64,000 nucleotides of DNA. Origin: Larix kaempferi. Lineage: Eukaryota; Streptophyta; Pinopsida; Pinales; Pinaceae. The DNA is taken from the NCBI GenBank assembly GCA_027924585.1, contig BSBM01000261.1, positions 908,501-972,500 on the forward strand, in the 5' to 3' direction. Under the pieces are notes generated by a model, which searched no databases, was not told the origin of the DNA, and saw only the letters and a list, made by a program, of their open reading frames with translations. Position numbers and translations under genes: made by a program. Below are positions 1-11,880 of this stretch, piece after piece (the first letter of the stretch is position 1; the number at the start of each line of letters is the position of its first letter).

Positions 1-3000
1 GATCCAAGACCATAACATCCACCTGAGGTACTTTTTCTATCTGAGACACTACCTGCCCAATCAGAATCTGAGTAACCATGTAATCTGAGTTCATGACCTC
101 CAAAATAGAAAAGGCCAAAATCTAATGTACCTTTTAGGTACCTCATTATATGCTTTGCAGCTATTAAATGAACCTTTCTAGGTTCTACTAGATATTGACT
201 TAGGGTATTTACAGCAAAGCATATATCAGGCCTAGTATTTGTTAAATACATCAATGATCCAATGATTTGTCTATATAGAGTTATGTCCACTAGTTCTGAT
301 GAATCATTAACTAATAACTTTAAGTTGGAGTCCATGGGAGTGGCCATGGCTTTACACTCCAACATATCAAATCTTTTGAGAATCTCCACAGTGTACTTAC
401 CTTGATTTAGAAAGATCCCTTTTGGTTCTTGCCATACTTCTAGACCTAAGAAGTAGTGCATTAATCCGAGATCTTTCATCTCAAATTCTGAAGAAAGCTT
501 CTTCTTGCTTTCAATAATCTGTTTCTCATCTCCAGTTAGGAAAAGATCATCTACATACAACAACAATATAACTGGTTCATCATCCATCACCTTGAGATAA
601 AGATTTGGGTCAGCTTTACTTTTGGTAAAGCCCATGCTAGTTAAGAAATTGTCAATCCTTCCGTACCAAGCCCTTGGAGCTTGTTTTAACCCATATAATG
701 CCTTCTTTAATTTGCATACATGAGTTCTTCCATCATTAACCTCAAACCCTTGAGGTTGCTCTATGTATACTTCTTCTTCAATTACACCATTCAGAAAAGC
801 TGTCTTAACATCCATTTGGTGTAATTTCCACTTCATCATGGATGCAATAGCCATAATAGTTCTAATTGAAGTATACTTGGCAACTGGTGCAAATGTTTCT
901 TCGTAGTCAATTCCCTCCTTCTGAGAGAATCCTCTGGCTACAAATCTTGCTTTGTATTTTTCAATGCTTCCATCTGCGGCATGTTTTATTTTGAAAATCC
1001 ATTTGGAAGAAACCACACTTTTATCTTTTGGCTTGGGAACTATATCCCAAACATCATTTTTCATTATTGACTGATATTCTTCTGTCATTTCTTCTACCCA
1101 TTCTTTCTTCTGAGCTGCCTCTTCATAGCTAGTAGGTAGTTGATCCACAAGATCACACATTAAGGCCATATAGTTGGATACTAGCTTTGGTTTCTTTCTT
1201 TCTCTAGTGGAGCCTTCAGGAGCTCCATATCTTTCAGCTCCTTGAATAATATCTCTAGCCCATGCTGGTATTCTTTTCCTGGATTGTTCTGCAACAGGGG
1301 GTTCTTGAGGTTCCAGCATGTCATGATCCTCTGGTGTAGCTTCTTCAGGGATGTGAACAGTCTCTGAATTTCTGGGTGATGAATCTTCTTCATAAACTTC
1401 TTCAAGTTGACACTTTCTGGATTTCTTGAGAGCTGCTTCCTCATCAAAGGTTACATCCCTACTTATTTCTATATGATGGAAACCTGGTATGTAGATTCTG
1501 AAGGCTTTGGAAGTTTCACAATAACCAACAAACATTCCCTTCTTACCTGAGGGATCCAACTTGGTTCTCTTTTCTTTTGGAATGTGGATGTACACAGGAC
1601 ACCCAAATATTTTAAGATGACTCACCTCAGGCTTCTTACCTGTAAACACTTCTTCTGGAGTTTTGAATTCAAGAGCACTGTGAGATAATCTATTTTGCAC
1701 ATAAACTGTTGTCTTGGCTGCTTCAGCCCATAATTACATGGGAAGATCTTGGTCATGTATCATGGTCTTCACAGCTTCCATGATTGTTCTATTTTTCCTT
1801 TCAGCCACCCCATTTTGTTGGGGATTGTAAGGAGTAGTTAGTTCCCTTTTAATTCCAGCTTCTTTGCAAAAGTCCTCAAATTCCTTTGAGGTGAATTCTC
1901 CGCCATTATCTGTTCTGAGAGTTTTGATTTTCTTGTCTGATAGATTTTCTATTAGAGCCTTGAACTCTTTGAATTTTCCAAAGACTTCATTCTTACCTTT
2001 CAGGAAGTATATCCAAGTTTTCCTTGAATAGTCATCAATGAATGAAAGATAGTATTCAAACCCACTTAAGGAAGTGGTGGGCATAGGACCACATACATCT
2101 GAGTGTATGAGCTCTAAAATGTTCTTAGTCTTTGTTTCACTCTTTGGAAAGGGGTTCTTGATATTTTTCCCTTTCTTACATCCTTTACATGAGCCATCAT
2201 GATCAGCTTTTAAAACTGGTAATCCTATTACTACCTTGCTTACATAGGGTAAGGCTTTAAAGTTGATGTGAGCTAATCTTCTATGCCATAGCTCACTGGG
2301 GCTAGAGATCTCATGTGCAAGGGCAGCTTCTGGATGACCTTTGAGTTTATAGAGACCTCCTTCTTCTTCACCAATAACAACTGCATCTTTAATTGTCTTC
2401 CCTTTGGACCACATGAGTACTTGTCCATCTATGAAGGCTACTCTGAAGCCTTTCTTATCTAGTGCTGAAATAGAGAGAAGGTTCTTCTTTAAACCTGGGA
2501 CATATAAGATGTCTTTCATCTTCAAGGGTGTTCCAGAATCTAGCTTATAGTTAGCTTCACCAATTCCTTTGATAGGATATTGGTAGTCATCTCCTAGAGA
2601 TACTTTCTGTGAAGAAGACTTTTCTTCAAGATTTGAGAAGGTCTTCTTTTGACCTGTCATGTGCTTGGAAGCACCACTATCAATGAGCCATGTATCTTCT
2701 CCAGGAGATACAAATCCAGAGAGTGCAGAGAATAGAACATATTCTTCTGGATCTTCTTTCTTCACCTTACATCTTTTCCTTTTGGGTTTTACCTCTACCT
2801 CTTCTTCTTCTTCATCTTCTTCCTCTTCTTTTTCTTCACTATCATTTTCTGCCATATGTGCATGATGTCTTTTGTGGAAGACTTTCTTCCTTTGAGAAGG
2901 ACAAAATCTAGAGATGTGTCCCAATTTATGACAACTGTAGCATTCTACCGTAGAAAGATCTCTTGCTGAATTGGGTCCTCTTCTCTTGTTAGATCTAGAG

Positions 3001-3671
3001 AAGTGTTGAGATCCTTTGTGGTCAACTCTCTTGAGATGACTCATTCTTCTTCTTTTGGTATGAGTGGCTAAGGCTTGGTCATCCTCTTTGAGAAGGGCTT
3101 CTCTATTTGCAACCCTAGCTTCTTCTTGAACACAATCCTCCCATACTACATCAAACTTCATGCTTTCTTTCCTGGCACACATGGTTTGTATAAATGACTC
3201 CCAAGATCTAGTGAGACCATTGAGGGCAGTCATCACAAGTTCATCCTCATCAAGGGTATCACCAATTGCATCTAGTTGTTCCTTGATTTGTGAAACCCTT
3301 GAGAAGTAGTCTTGAATGGATTCTCCTTTGTGCATCTTGGTGCTCTTCAATTTAGTCCTCAGATTCATCTTCCTATTGATGTTCTTCCCTTCATACATTC
3401 TTCCTAGGGCATCATACATTTCCTTTGGAGTCTTCTTGGAGGCCACTTGGGGAATCAAGTGGTCTTTGATGGAATCAGCTATGATTCTCTTTTCCCTAAT
3501 CAAATCTTTCCTATGCTTCTCTTTGGCTTCATCTCCTTCTGGTTCTGCAACTTCTTCCTTGATAAGCCGAGCAAGATCATTCTCTTCAAGAATGAGACCA
3601 ATTCTGTATTTCCATGCCCGGAAATTCTCTATGCCTTCTAGCTTGTCTTCAAGCTTAGTATTTGGAGCCAT
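1..3671 (-). pseudogene. copia-A gag-pol polyprotein, one in-frame stop, incomplete
   Basis: The likely start is the ATG at 3671 (MAPNTKLEDK), because copia-B has the same MAP.TKLEDK start; 19 open codons precede it. Counting from base 3728 as residue 1, Gag occupies about residues 20-260. A CX2CX4HX4C knuckle is at 263-276, followed by a Glu-rich stretch and the protease DSGAS at 350-354. The HHCC pre-integrase domain begins near 481, and the integrase acids are D544, D607 and E643. A TAA at 1734-1736 then breaks the frame just before LWAEA. Past it the same frame stays open to base 1 and encodes the integrase C-terminus, RT (ARGFSQKEGIDY, KTAFLNGVIEEEVY, LYVDDLFLTG) and the start of RNase H. 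The stop is the only lesion I found, so the copy died recently, unless the stop is suppressed. Confidence 0.92.
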
Positions 3672-3753
3672 CTTCTCTTGGGGGAGTCCAAGAGACAGAG
3701 TAGACTTACTTGGAAAGTTACTTTTCACTTTTCCGGAAACTGAAACCGAATTT

Positions 3754-4069
3754 TATCGCACTTTTGGTAGAATTAGGGTTTGACTTTCCCGGAGTTCTAC
3801 TTAACCAAAAAGTTCGATCTATGGCTTAAAAGAATGCTCTTGATAAGGGCTATCCAACCATGTAATCAGAAATCAAAAATTCCAACTTTTTTCTGAAACC
3901 AAAATCTGACGTATCGCACTTTTGGTAGAATTAGGGTTTGCAATTCCCGGAGTTCTACCCAACCAAAAAGTTCGATCTAGGGCTTAAAAGAAAGGTATTG
4001 AGGAGGGCTATCCAGCCATGCAACCAAAAATCAATAATACCAACTTTGGGCTAAAACCCTAACTTCACC
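3754..4069 (-). repeat. Tandem duplication in the copia-A leader (2 x 158 bp)
   Basis: The segment beginning TATCGCACTTTTGGTAG at 3754 recurs at 3912 with the same following text (AGTTCTAC, AACCAAAAAGTTCGATCT, AAAAGAA, GGGCTATCCA). This gives a 158-bp direct duplication in the untranslated leader between primer site and gag. A (GA)n run follows at about 4072-4086. Confidence 0.85.
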
Positions 4070-4122
4070 AAAGAGAGAGAGAGAGATAATCTTACCTTGT
4101 GAAAGATGTCCTATTCAGTCTA

Positions 4123-4134
4123 GCTCTGATACCA
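4123..4134 (-). other. Primer binding site, tRNA-iMet type (copia-A)
   Basis: TGGTATCAGAGC on the minus strand starts immediately after the LTR end. It is the usual plant copia primer site, complementary to the 3' end of initiator methionine tRNA. Confidence 0.9.
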
Positions 4135-4625
4135 TGTTAAGTTTAAACCAAATAACCAAGCAAGATCACTGAAAGAAGCATAATCACAAGATAGACACAC
4201 AATATATCCTCGGAAACCCTCATGGGGTAGAAAACCCAGTAAAGCTTTCCTCAATAAGATGATCAACCAAAATACAAGATGTGCTCCTCCTTCCTTTGTC
4301 TCCTAAGCTGATCTCCCAGACAAGTGCGCACTCTTCCACAAGTGAGTGAGTGATCTAATGAGGAGTTCTCCTCCTCTATTTATACTTGACTCTCAACTGA
4401 CTAAAAGACCTGTTGGGGCCGACCTCACCTGGAGAAGTCTAATAACCCCTAAAATATAACTACAGGGCCGACCCACACATGGTGGGTCTAATAACCCTAG
4501 TTAATATCAAACCCTGGAGGAATAAACATCTCCAGATACATAGTAGGATTACCTCGGAGGAATGAAACATCTCCGGAATAAATAATGTACAAATATAATA
4601 TTCTTAGAAGTTACAATATTCAACA
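4135..4625 (-). repeat. 5' LTR of copia-A (491 bp)
   Basis: On the minus strand it begins TGTTGAATATTG and ends CTTAACA, directly followed by the primer site. It shares its whole layout with the copia-B LTRs: paired GGAGATGTTT...ATTCCTCC elements, two GGTTATTAGAC...GTCGGCCC blocks (4415-4500), a TATA box and the CCCCATGAGGGTTTCC segment near the 3' end. Confidence 0.92.
4377..4384 (-). promoter_or_regulatory. TATA box of the copia-A LTR
   Basis: TATAAATA on the minus strand within GTATAAATAGAGG. The same motif is at the equivalent place in both copia-B LTRs (21456-21463 and 38353-38360), which supports it as the LTR promoter. Confidence 0.7.
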
Positions 4626-4627
4626 TA

Positions 4628-4930
4628 CTTAAACTGGAGGAAGATAGGGAAATAGCTAGAAACAAGTTATATCATCATCAACAGATGGTGAAAAGGTGGT
4701 TTGAAGAAAAATCTTCATCTGACAAGGAATTTTCTGTTGGAGACTTGGTTTTAAGATGGGACAAACAACACAAAGATAAGAACTAGTATACCAAGTTTCA
4801 GCTCCTCTGGCTGGGACCTTTCATTATTACAGAAAAGATGGGTCCTGGTACTATCCGATTACAAACACTGGAAGGAGTTGTAAACACTTATCCAGTGAAT
4901 GTTTCACTCATCAAAAAGTATTTCGTCTGA
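4628..4930 (+). pseudogene. Ty3/gypsy integrase C-terminal fragment
   Basis: This frame reads as a gypsy integrase tail: a basic helix (HHQQMVKRWFEE), the FSVGDLVLRWD strand and a GPF-type module (LLWLGPFIITEKMGPGTIRLQTLEG), ending NVSLIKKYFV then TGA at 4928. A TAG at 4784-4786 interrupts it. The 5' side is cut by the copia-A LTR, so the rest of the element should lie left of the window, beyond copia-A. The same module ends the gypsy polyprotein at 30142, but the sequences differ enough to be another family. Confidence 0.8.
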
Positions 4931-6501
4931 TCAGGATGATGATTTGTATATAGTTTTGATTTCTTTTTTTTTTCTTTCTTAGTTTTCATGATTTAGATTG
5001 TTTTCTTTTGTTCATTCTGTTGTTAAAATTCTACACATTTGGTAATAATTAATAATCAGTTTTTCTCACAGATGATTTCAGCTGAGGTTTTAGAAGTTTC
5101 TGCCAGCCACAGTTTCCTCGACCTATGTCAGAATTTCTTCAATAAAGGGTACACAGTTAATGATTGCAGGACCTGGATCGATACCTTTCCATGACGATCA
5201 TTATCTTATACATGTCTCATTTGTTTAATTGAGGTCTGGGTGATGACCAAGTTTTCTGATCTCATGTTTCATGGTTCAAACAGCATATTATAATAGCCTG
5301 CATAGCTTGTTTTGCTCTGGATCCTTTAACAATCACCTTGGTAATAAATCCCTTAATAAATGTAAATTGCAAGGTGGGGGGGTCTTGCTATCAAGCTAGC
5401 CCATTAGGTTCATAGGTGCTTAGTGGAATGACATCTTCACATCAAGCCACCACACTTGGAATATGACTTTCAGTTTTACTGGGAGTTGGAAGATCCTATC
5501 ACAGGTCGGTCCATTCATGATTTGCAAAGCACTGGTGAGTAACACTACTAATATATGGTTACCAAGCCATGGTAGTTCCTTTGTAATTTACAATTCAATA
5601 AAATATTTTTAGTAAGATCCATGCTGTATATAAGAACAGGGGGGCCTTATCACAAGCCATCCCTGCCATGCTCATGGGCTTGATTTGGACTGAAACTACC
5701 ACAGTGTGGTCACCAAGCCACGGTAGTTGCTTTCAGTATTTCAACTGGAAGACAAGGGGTCTCCTTACCGAGCTGGCTTGATCAGGTTCTGGATTAGGTC
5801 TGTGAATGGCACTGCTGATATCTGATCAGCAAGTCAGGACAGTGGTTTTATATATGCAAGATCTATTCTATCTTCCTAAAAAAAAATTAAAAATAAATAA
5901 AAAATAAAAAGGATTGTTGTATATAGCTGAATAAATGGTTGTACATTAATAAAATTTCAACAAACCAAGGTGATGTGTAATTGGGATATCCATGTGAGGT
6001 TCTAAGTCTATTTTAAGGTTCAACACAAGCTGGTTTCCATGACTACATTAAGGTAAAGAACCCTGGTTGTTTCCTGTACCCCCTTATCAGATTGGAATTA
6101 TCATTAAAATGGTCATGTCTGGGGATATATTAATCCTATGTTTCTTACTCGTTAACTGTCCTTCTATTGAGCATTTTCTAAAATTCAGGTTGAAAATATT
6201 GGTTGGCTGACATATTCTCTTTAGCTGAATTCGTTGCAGAGATAACTGGTTCGTCCCAGTGAATCACCATTTGTTGTGGCCACAACAAATCCCATGCTTA
6301 GCTGAAGCACGGGAGCCCCATTCCTAATAAACACAAAGGTAATTGGGTGAGTTTTCTTGTAAATATGAGATTTTGGTTTTTAAACCTAAGATCCCTTACC
6401 CATACTTTTGTTCTGTGTGTTTTCTTTTTTATCGAAAAATTTCTAAGTGTTTTGGGTTTGCAGGAAGCTTCAATTTTTTAGCATTTTATCATCTACTTCT
6501 A
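4931..6501 (+). other. Probable 3' untranslated region of the old gypsy element
   Basis: There is no coding frame. Diverged short direct repeats occur: ACCAAGCCA.GGTAGTT at about 5562 and 5711, and GGGG(T/C)CTT...CAAGC blocks near 5385, 5636 and 5754. A poly-A-rich stretch is at 5878-5910. Long, repeat-bearing 3' untranslated regions are known in Tat-lineage gypsy elements, and the position directly after an integrase stop fits. The start of the 3' LTR could not be located. Confidence 0.45.
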
Positions 6502-6882
6502 GCAACCCGAAACCCGACAGTTGCGGGTTGCGGGATTTGTTTGTTTGCCGTGGATTTAAGAAATATGAAACCTGCAACCTGACAATTGCAGGTTGCGGGA
6601 TTTTATTTTGCAACTTCCGATTTCTCTCATCCTGTAACCCGCAACCCGACAGTTGCGGGTTGCGGGTTTTCTTTGTTAATAATATCTGGAAATATCCTGA
6701 AACCCGCAATTGCGGCTTTTGGCTTTCGGGAATTATTTCTAGGTTTGATTTTGTTGTGTGTTCCCGAAACCCGCAACCCGACACTTTCGGGTTGTGGCTT
6801 TCGGGAAAAATTTTTCTATTGCGATTTGTGTTTTCCATTCCTGAAACCCGCAACTCGACACTTTTGGGTTTCGGCTTTTGGG
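6502..6882 (+). repeat. Tandem array of six hairpin units (about 65-77 bp)
   Basis: Units start near 6502, 6567, 6631, 6696, 6763 and 6840. Each centres on CCCGCAACCCG, a short loop and CGGGTTGCGGG. In the third unit the 11-bp arms are perfectly complementary with a 7-nt loop; other units carry partly compensating changes (for example CCTGCAACCTG with CAGGTTGCGGG). Spacers are AT-rich and poorly conserved. Confidence 0.88.
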
Positions 6883-7733
6883 ATTCTTAAATAAACTTTC
6901 AAAATAAATCATGAACCCGATCCCGCATCCCGCTCCGGTTCATCTCGGCCGTCCATTCGTCTTGATCCCACGATTGTGTTTTAATCTGGTAAATGTAATA
7001 AGTAGGGTTTTTTTTTCTATTTTTATTTTGTCATTTTTACTATTTGGAATTACTCCATTGATTGGATTTTCCTACGGATTCCTGTTAAAGCGTCATTTTT
7101 TTATCAGTTCTTCAGTTACTCTAGGTTGGATTGTTGCTATTACTGCACCTTGTATTCGTTAGTTTTGGTTTTGTATTGGACATGCTTTTACCATTTGTTT
7201 CGACTCCTTAAGATTCCAAATTGTTACACCTGTTTCGGTCTGAAAGGTTGTTCTGATTATTTTGTTAAAACAGGTCACTCGGATCCGATTTGATATGTGC
7301 AAAAGGGTTGCTAGTCTGTGTACTGAAGCTCCTATTTGAGTCATTTCGCAGTCATTTTTCTAGCCATAATTTCCATTTTGGTCACAAATCTGAAGTCATG
7401 ATTGCTGATGTGGAAATACTTGCAATATTGAGTTTTGAAAGCAGTTTAAGTTGTGTGAGTTTCGGTTGATTGTGTACTTTCACACGGGTTTAGATCCAAC
7501 TGATGCATGTCTTCGCTCGTTTCATTACAGTTTGGATAATTGCAATGAATCAGTCGTATAATTTGAATCATTACCACTCGTCCTGCCCAATTGCTGTCAT
7601 CTTATCGGTTGGCCTTAAATTGGCAACAAACATGAAACCTTTAGCTCGTCCCTTCCATTCTTTAAAGGGAAAAATTCTGTGTGACAATCTTGTAAGATTC
7701 CTTCTGAACGTATCTAATATAAGCAATATGTAG
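6883..7733 (+). other. Non-coding stretch, probably part of an old LTR
   Basis: There is a short open frame from ATG 6911 (MNPIPHPAPV...) ending in a GT-containing T-rich segment near 6989, then AT-rich DNA without a convincing gene. It lies between the hairpin array and the acidic frame at 7734. Whether it is LTR or 3' untranslated DNA is unresolved. Confidence 0.3.
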
Positions 7734-8156
7734 ACAGGTAATGAATCTCCCAGTGCATGTTTTAATGATGAAGAACTCTATCCCTTACTATATCAAGAAC
7801 CTATGTCACCACCTTTTGATGCAGGTGTTCTTGATTTAAGTACCGATAGTAGTGAAGAAGATTATAAGGCTCTGTCTGTCTGCATGCAATTCCCCGAGGA
7901 GAAAGAGAAGAAAGTTCCTGAGGAACTGGCTAACCGTGACGATGATGTTATATGAGATTTTATAATCAACCAAGAACCTGATGTCCTACCAACTTCTTCT
8001 GAAGTAGATCCTCTAATGGATTTTTCCGTTTTTGAGAATATATTTCCTGATCTAGAAGTTCCCACGGAAGATTCTCCGCAAGCCAAACCACCTGTTGCCG
8101 ATAGTCAGCAATTTGGGATTGAATTTTTGTTGTGCCGTGAAGATCTCTTTGATTAA
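7734..8156 (+). pseudogene. Decayed acidic reading frame, function unknown
   Basis: One frame runs from after the TAG at 7731 to TAA at 8154 and is broken only by TGA at 7953. It reads as a normal acidic protein of about 140 codons (DLSTDSSEEDYKALSVC, FPEEKEKKVPEEL, TSSEVDPLMDFSVFENIF). It lacks an obvious ATG and begins just after ACAG/GT, so it may be an internal exon or part of a frame carried in the LTR or 3' region of the old gypsy element. I recognise no family. The Ser/Glu/Asp-rich composition recalls transcription activation or disordered regions, but that is only a resemblance. Confidence 0.4.
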
Positions 8157-8307
8157 AAGACAAATCTTTAGAAAATAACTCTGAAAGGTGACGGGAATCA
8201 TGAAAAACGAGAAATGGCAAGATTTCTTGGATCGATAGTTTGATTCGATTTTGTAATCCCTATGTTGGGAAATCTCTATCTTCCTATTCTGCTGTAAATT
8301 CCTATTT

Positions 8308-8440
8308 AAAGAGGAGGACCTATCGTCGTTAGGGGTTGGTAATTTTGGAGTTGTAAGTCAGCAGGAGACAGGACTGGAGATACTCTGTTTAGCAGAGCCT
8401 TTTGTAATTTCTGTACAAGGCCTCTTTTAATAAAGTAAAG
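8308..8440 (+). promoter_or_regulatory. LTR-like promoter and polyadenylation region
   Basis: CCTATTTAAAGAGG at about 8308-8322 resembles a plant TATA box. About 110 bp downstream comes TTTTAATAAAGTAAAG (about 8427), a polyadenylation-type signal. This spacing is what an LTR U3-R-U5 shows, and it suggests that 8.2-8.5 kb belongs to the 3' LTR of the old gypsy element. Confidence 0.35.
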
Positions 8441-9795
8441 TTATCTTTTGATCTATCTTCTGTTATTCCTCAAGTTTCTTTGAGAATTACTGATTGTATA
8501 CTTCAGATTGTCATCTACAGTGCATGATATCTTTTGCATATGTTTAAATGTATGGATCTATTATATTGGTTTCCCTGTATGATTGATTTAAGCTGGAAAA
8601 TGTTTTATTGAGTTTATTCAATTTAAATACTTTCTTTATTGATTTCTGCAAGTGATTCACAGCACAATAATCATTGTTAATTTTTCAATTAGCAAAGTGA
8701 TTACAGATTTATCTTGAATAGGCTTAAGTACTTGAATTATTCTCTTTTAATTTTCATTAATGGATTGTGATTGAAGTTAATAAGTGTAACAACTTAAAGC
8801 ATTTATGTGAAAGGTTGTAATTTACTTATTCATCACACCTCAAGGTTAATCTGCACAATATAAAGCTTTCTTTTTAGAATAGGACTAACTTAAATTAGTT
8901 TCCTCTTCTGAAATAGGTTAGGTTAGCTTAGTTTTACCATTTTCACACCCTTGCTTTCCTTGACTGGAAAACAGACCTAATTGGTCAAATCACCAACTCT
9001 TAGAGTGCCAGCAGAGGCCGAATATCCGTGGGGGATCACAATACCAAACAGGTTGGGGATAGAACTTCCCTTGTGTAGGGTCTTTCGAAGCCTTTCAACT
9101 TGGGTTTTCTTCCTCTGTTGGGAGCCTTGGAACCATTCCAGCACCTTTGCATCTAACCTGCACAACTGAGGCCTCAACAAATCTCCATGATTAATTTTTA
9201 GGGAATAGAGTTTTGGTTTTGGAATATTAACTTCACAATGATCAAAACTTTTTCTACTTTATTTTTTCATGAAAATATTATTTCCATCAAGCTATTTCTC
9301 AATATGATTATTCATTAGTGGCATTATTTTTTTGGATTTAGATTATTATCATGCTTATTCTCGTTTTCATTTCCAGGATTGTCCATTATTATTATTTCCA
9401 ACCCTAAGTTCTCTTATTGTAGAGTTGTGGCATATGCCTATTAATGTTGAATTAATGAAGTGTTATGAAGAATCAACAATGCATTGTGGTGGATTAACAC
9501 ATACACTTTACCTTAGAAATTTCACTTTTACCTTGCTTGTTACTTCTCTAGTTGGGATGGAGAAACTCTACCTCTTGATGAAGGTTTCATAATTTGGTTT
9601 CCTAGTATGCTTGTACAATTTTTTTCCATCTCCATTTTTTATTTGATAGCTTGAGTGGAAAGCATTTTTGGGGTTAGTTTTGCTAAATATCCTTTGTAAT
9701 TCATCCACTTGAGCATAGTTTCAGTTGTATTTTCAAACCCTTTTCTATGTCAAGTTCTTCAATCTTGTTCAAGGTGCTAGTAGTTTGTTTGGAAC
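8441..9795 (+). other. AT-rich region with no identifiable gene
   Basis: No motif-bearing frame was found. A short open stretch at 9332-9592 (MDLDYYHAYSRF...) has no recognisable domain. The region is probably the end of the old gypsy LTR plus older sequence that served as target for the element inserted at 9801. Confidence 0.4.
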
Positions 9796-9800
9796 TGGAT

Positions 9801-11814
9801 TGTCATGTCCCAAATTTGTAATTGGGTCACAATGGCCTAATCAAATTGGCCATATTCATTAGAGTTTTTAAAATTGATGTTAAGGGTCAAATAATTGCCA
9901 AGGAGGAAAATTACTAGTTTCCTAGGTTTGGGGTGGAAGCTTTGGGATTTGGAATAAGGGGGATAATAAATGATGTTTGAACATTAGAATGGAATAAATA
10001 TTTAATAAAGGAGATAAATAAATATATACAAGTGAAAATCAAAGTGACATTTGATCATGAAGACACATGGAGGAAGTGGGACCCACATATGGCTAGATTT
10101 CCCCACTACACTTGGCATCATTCTCTCACCAATTCGATTTCAAGGTGAATGGTAACATACTTTGGGGAGTCCAAAAGGTATTATTCATGGCATGACTCGT
10201 CCAAGGTCGAAACATAGAGGAAGAGTAACTCCCATGGAAGAGGAAGAGGCAATTTGGAGCTAGTGAGACACTTGGGCTAGATTCCCTAGCTCTATGACAA
10301 CAATGATGAAGATGTTATGACACCTATGACACAAATCAGACCTGAAGGCTTACATATGACATAAATGACATGTCAAGGATAAAAATAGACTCCAAGAGGG
10401 AGCTCAAGGGTATTAGGGCAGCTAAGATGCTTCCACATGTGATTTGGTGGAAGTGGGAGACTAGGAATTGTTGTACAAGTGGCGTTCTTGGGAATCTCTT
10501 CCCAACTTGAGTTGGAATGAGTCTCTTGGAAGGAATTTGACCGATGGAGGAAATTAGAACTTTATAAATATCAATAAAAAATAATGAAACCAGATTTTGA
10601 TCATTTGTAGAATTTGCATTTGCATTTGTGAAGAGGGAGAGCTAGTGGATGACTAGTTTCTTGCCTTAGCCAATTTCGAGGGTGAAAGATTCCCATCCAA
10701 GTTGGTAATAGGAAAGGCTATTCAGACATTTCATTTGGAGCTTTAATGGAGTCTTTATTTTTAGGTGTAAGCTACAGGGCAGCTCATGGTTTCTTCTATT
10801 GCAGCTCACTCCTTCAACCATTTCCAGTTTTGATGGCATATTCTTGATCCTTGAGGGAAGGCATTTTTGGTGAGCTATTGTACTCTTTGGGGCAGATTAT
10901 AATGCCCCATTTATTTTTTAATATGAATTAAATACTCTTTTCTTCATCTCCAAAAAGTTTCAGGTCGAAATTCCAAATAGAAATGTATAAATCTCATTTT
11001 TAATGAAAGAACAGTGCCATTTCCCCACTATCTTGTTGTTAACCAATGTACTGCTGATGATTTCGAATGAATGGATGATTCTATGATGAATTTTTGATTA
11101 ATGGACTGCCATGGATGTATTTTACAAGTTTCATGTACTCTACTTGAGCATTTGAAGTATTTTTACTCAGTTTAATTGCATTGGGAGAAGAAATAGTGCA
11201 ATTTCCCCAAGGGTCGAATTGGTGATTTTTTCAGTTGAATGAGAGAGGGTTGGAACATATATAATAATAAATTAATGGTGCACATCATACCTTAATACAT
11301 TCCCTACCTCTGTTCAGAAATTTGAGTGGGTTTGGAGGCATTTGGGAAGCCATTTTCAGTACTTACCCCAGAGAGATTTAAACCCCAAATTACTAATAAA
11401 ATTGCATACTTGGTCTAGAATCTTAAGAGAGTTTGAAGACGTATTTTGGTGGCCATATATAATCCCTAAATATCATATTCAATTCATAATATCATTAATA
11501 TACCTTTCTTGAAGATTTGAAGACATTTGGAGTCAATTTGAGACCTAGAGACCAATACTAGTCAAAGGGAAATTACTAGTAAAGTTCCCTACATTGGCGA
11601 GAATTGAAAGAGAATTTGCAGAAGTATTTTAAAGGTCCAAAAGAATCCCTTAAATACATATTTATGTTCTAACATCATCCATATACCTTCTCAGAATATT
11701 TGGGAGCAATTGGAGCAATTTGGGGACCTAGAGCTCAAAACTAGTCAAAGGTCTAACTAGGGAAAAAAGTGAAAAATTGTCATTTTAATAAAATTCCTAA
11801 CAAGGGATATTACA
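9801..11814 (+). repeat. 5' LTR of the pol-less element (2014 bp)
   Basis: It starts TGTCATGTCCCAAATTT and ends GGGATATTACA directly before GTGGTATCAGAGC. A TATA-like TATAAATA is at 10563-10570, repeated at 15289-15296 in the other LTR. No reading frame is evident inside. Confidence 0.92.
10563..10570 (+). promoter_or_regulatory. TATA-like element in the 5' LTR
   Basis: TATAAATA within ACTTTATAAATATC is kept in the 3' LTR at 15289-15296. It is the best candidate core promoter of this LTR. Confidence 0.45.
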
Positions 11815-11815
11815 G

Positions 11816-11827
11816 TGGTATCAGAGC
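11816..11827 (+). other. Primer binding site, tRNA-iMet type (pol-less element)
   Basis: TGGTATCAGAGC begins one base after the end of the 5' LTR. Confidence 0.88.
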
Positions 11828-11880
11828 ATGGTCCTTGCACCTGTGTATTAGGTACATACATTCAAGAATAATTGGCAGCC

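Larger units (their letters stand above)
1..4625 (-). mobile_element. Ty1/copia LTR retrotransposon (copia-A), cut by the window edge
   Basis: Read on the minus strand, the order is 5' LTR (4135-4625), tRNA-iMet primer site (4123-4134), leader, then gag, protease, integrase, reverse transcriptase and the start of RNase H, which runs off the window at base 1. This order (integrase before RT) defines Ty1/copia. Gag and RT closely match the element at 32940-38118 on the other strand, so both belong to one family. The 3' LTR lies outside the window, so target duplication and LTR divergence cannot be measured. It interrupts the integrase tail of an older gypsy element at 4628. Confidence 0.93.

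Noticed and set aside
2659-3783. Plus-strand open frames inside copia-A
   Set aside because: They are antisense shadows of the gag-protease frame, including a Ser-rich one opposite the Glu-rich stretch.
6470-6890. Overlapping open frames on both strands across the hairpin array
   Set aside because: They arise from the repeat itself; the peptides are repetitive and differ by strand and phase without a start context.
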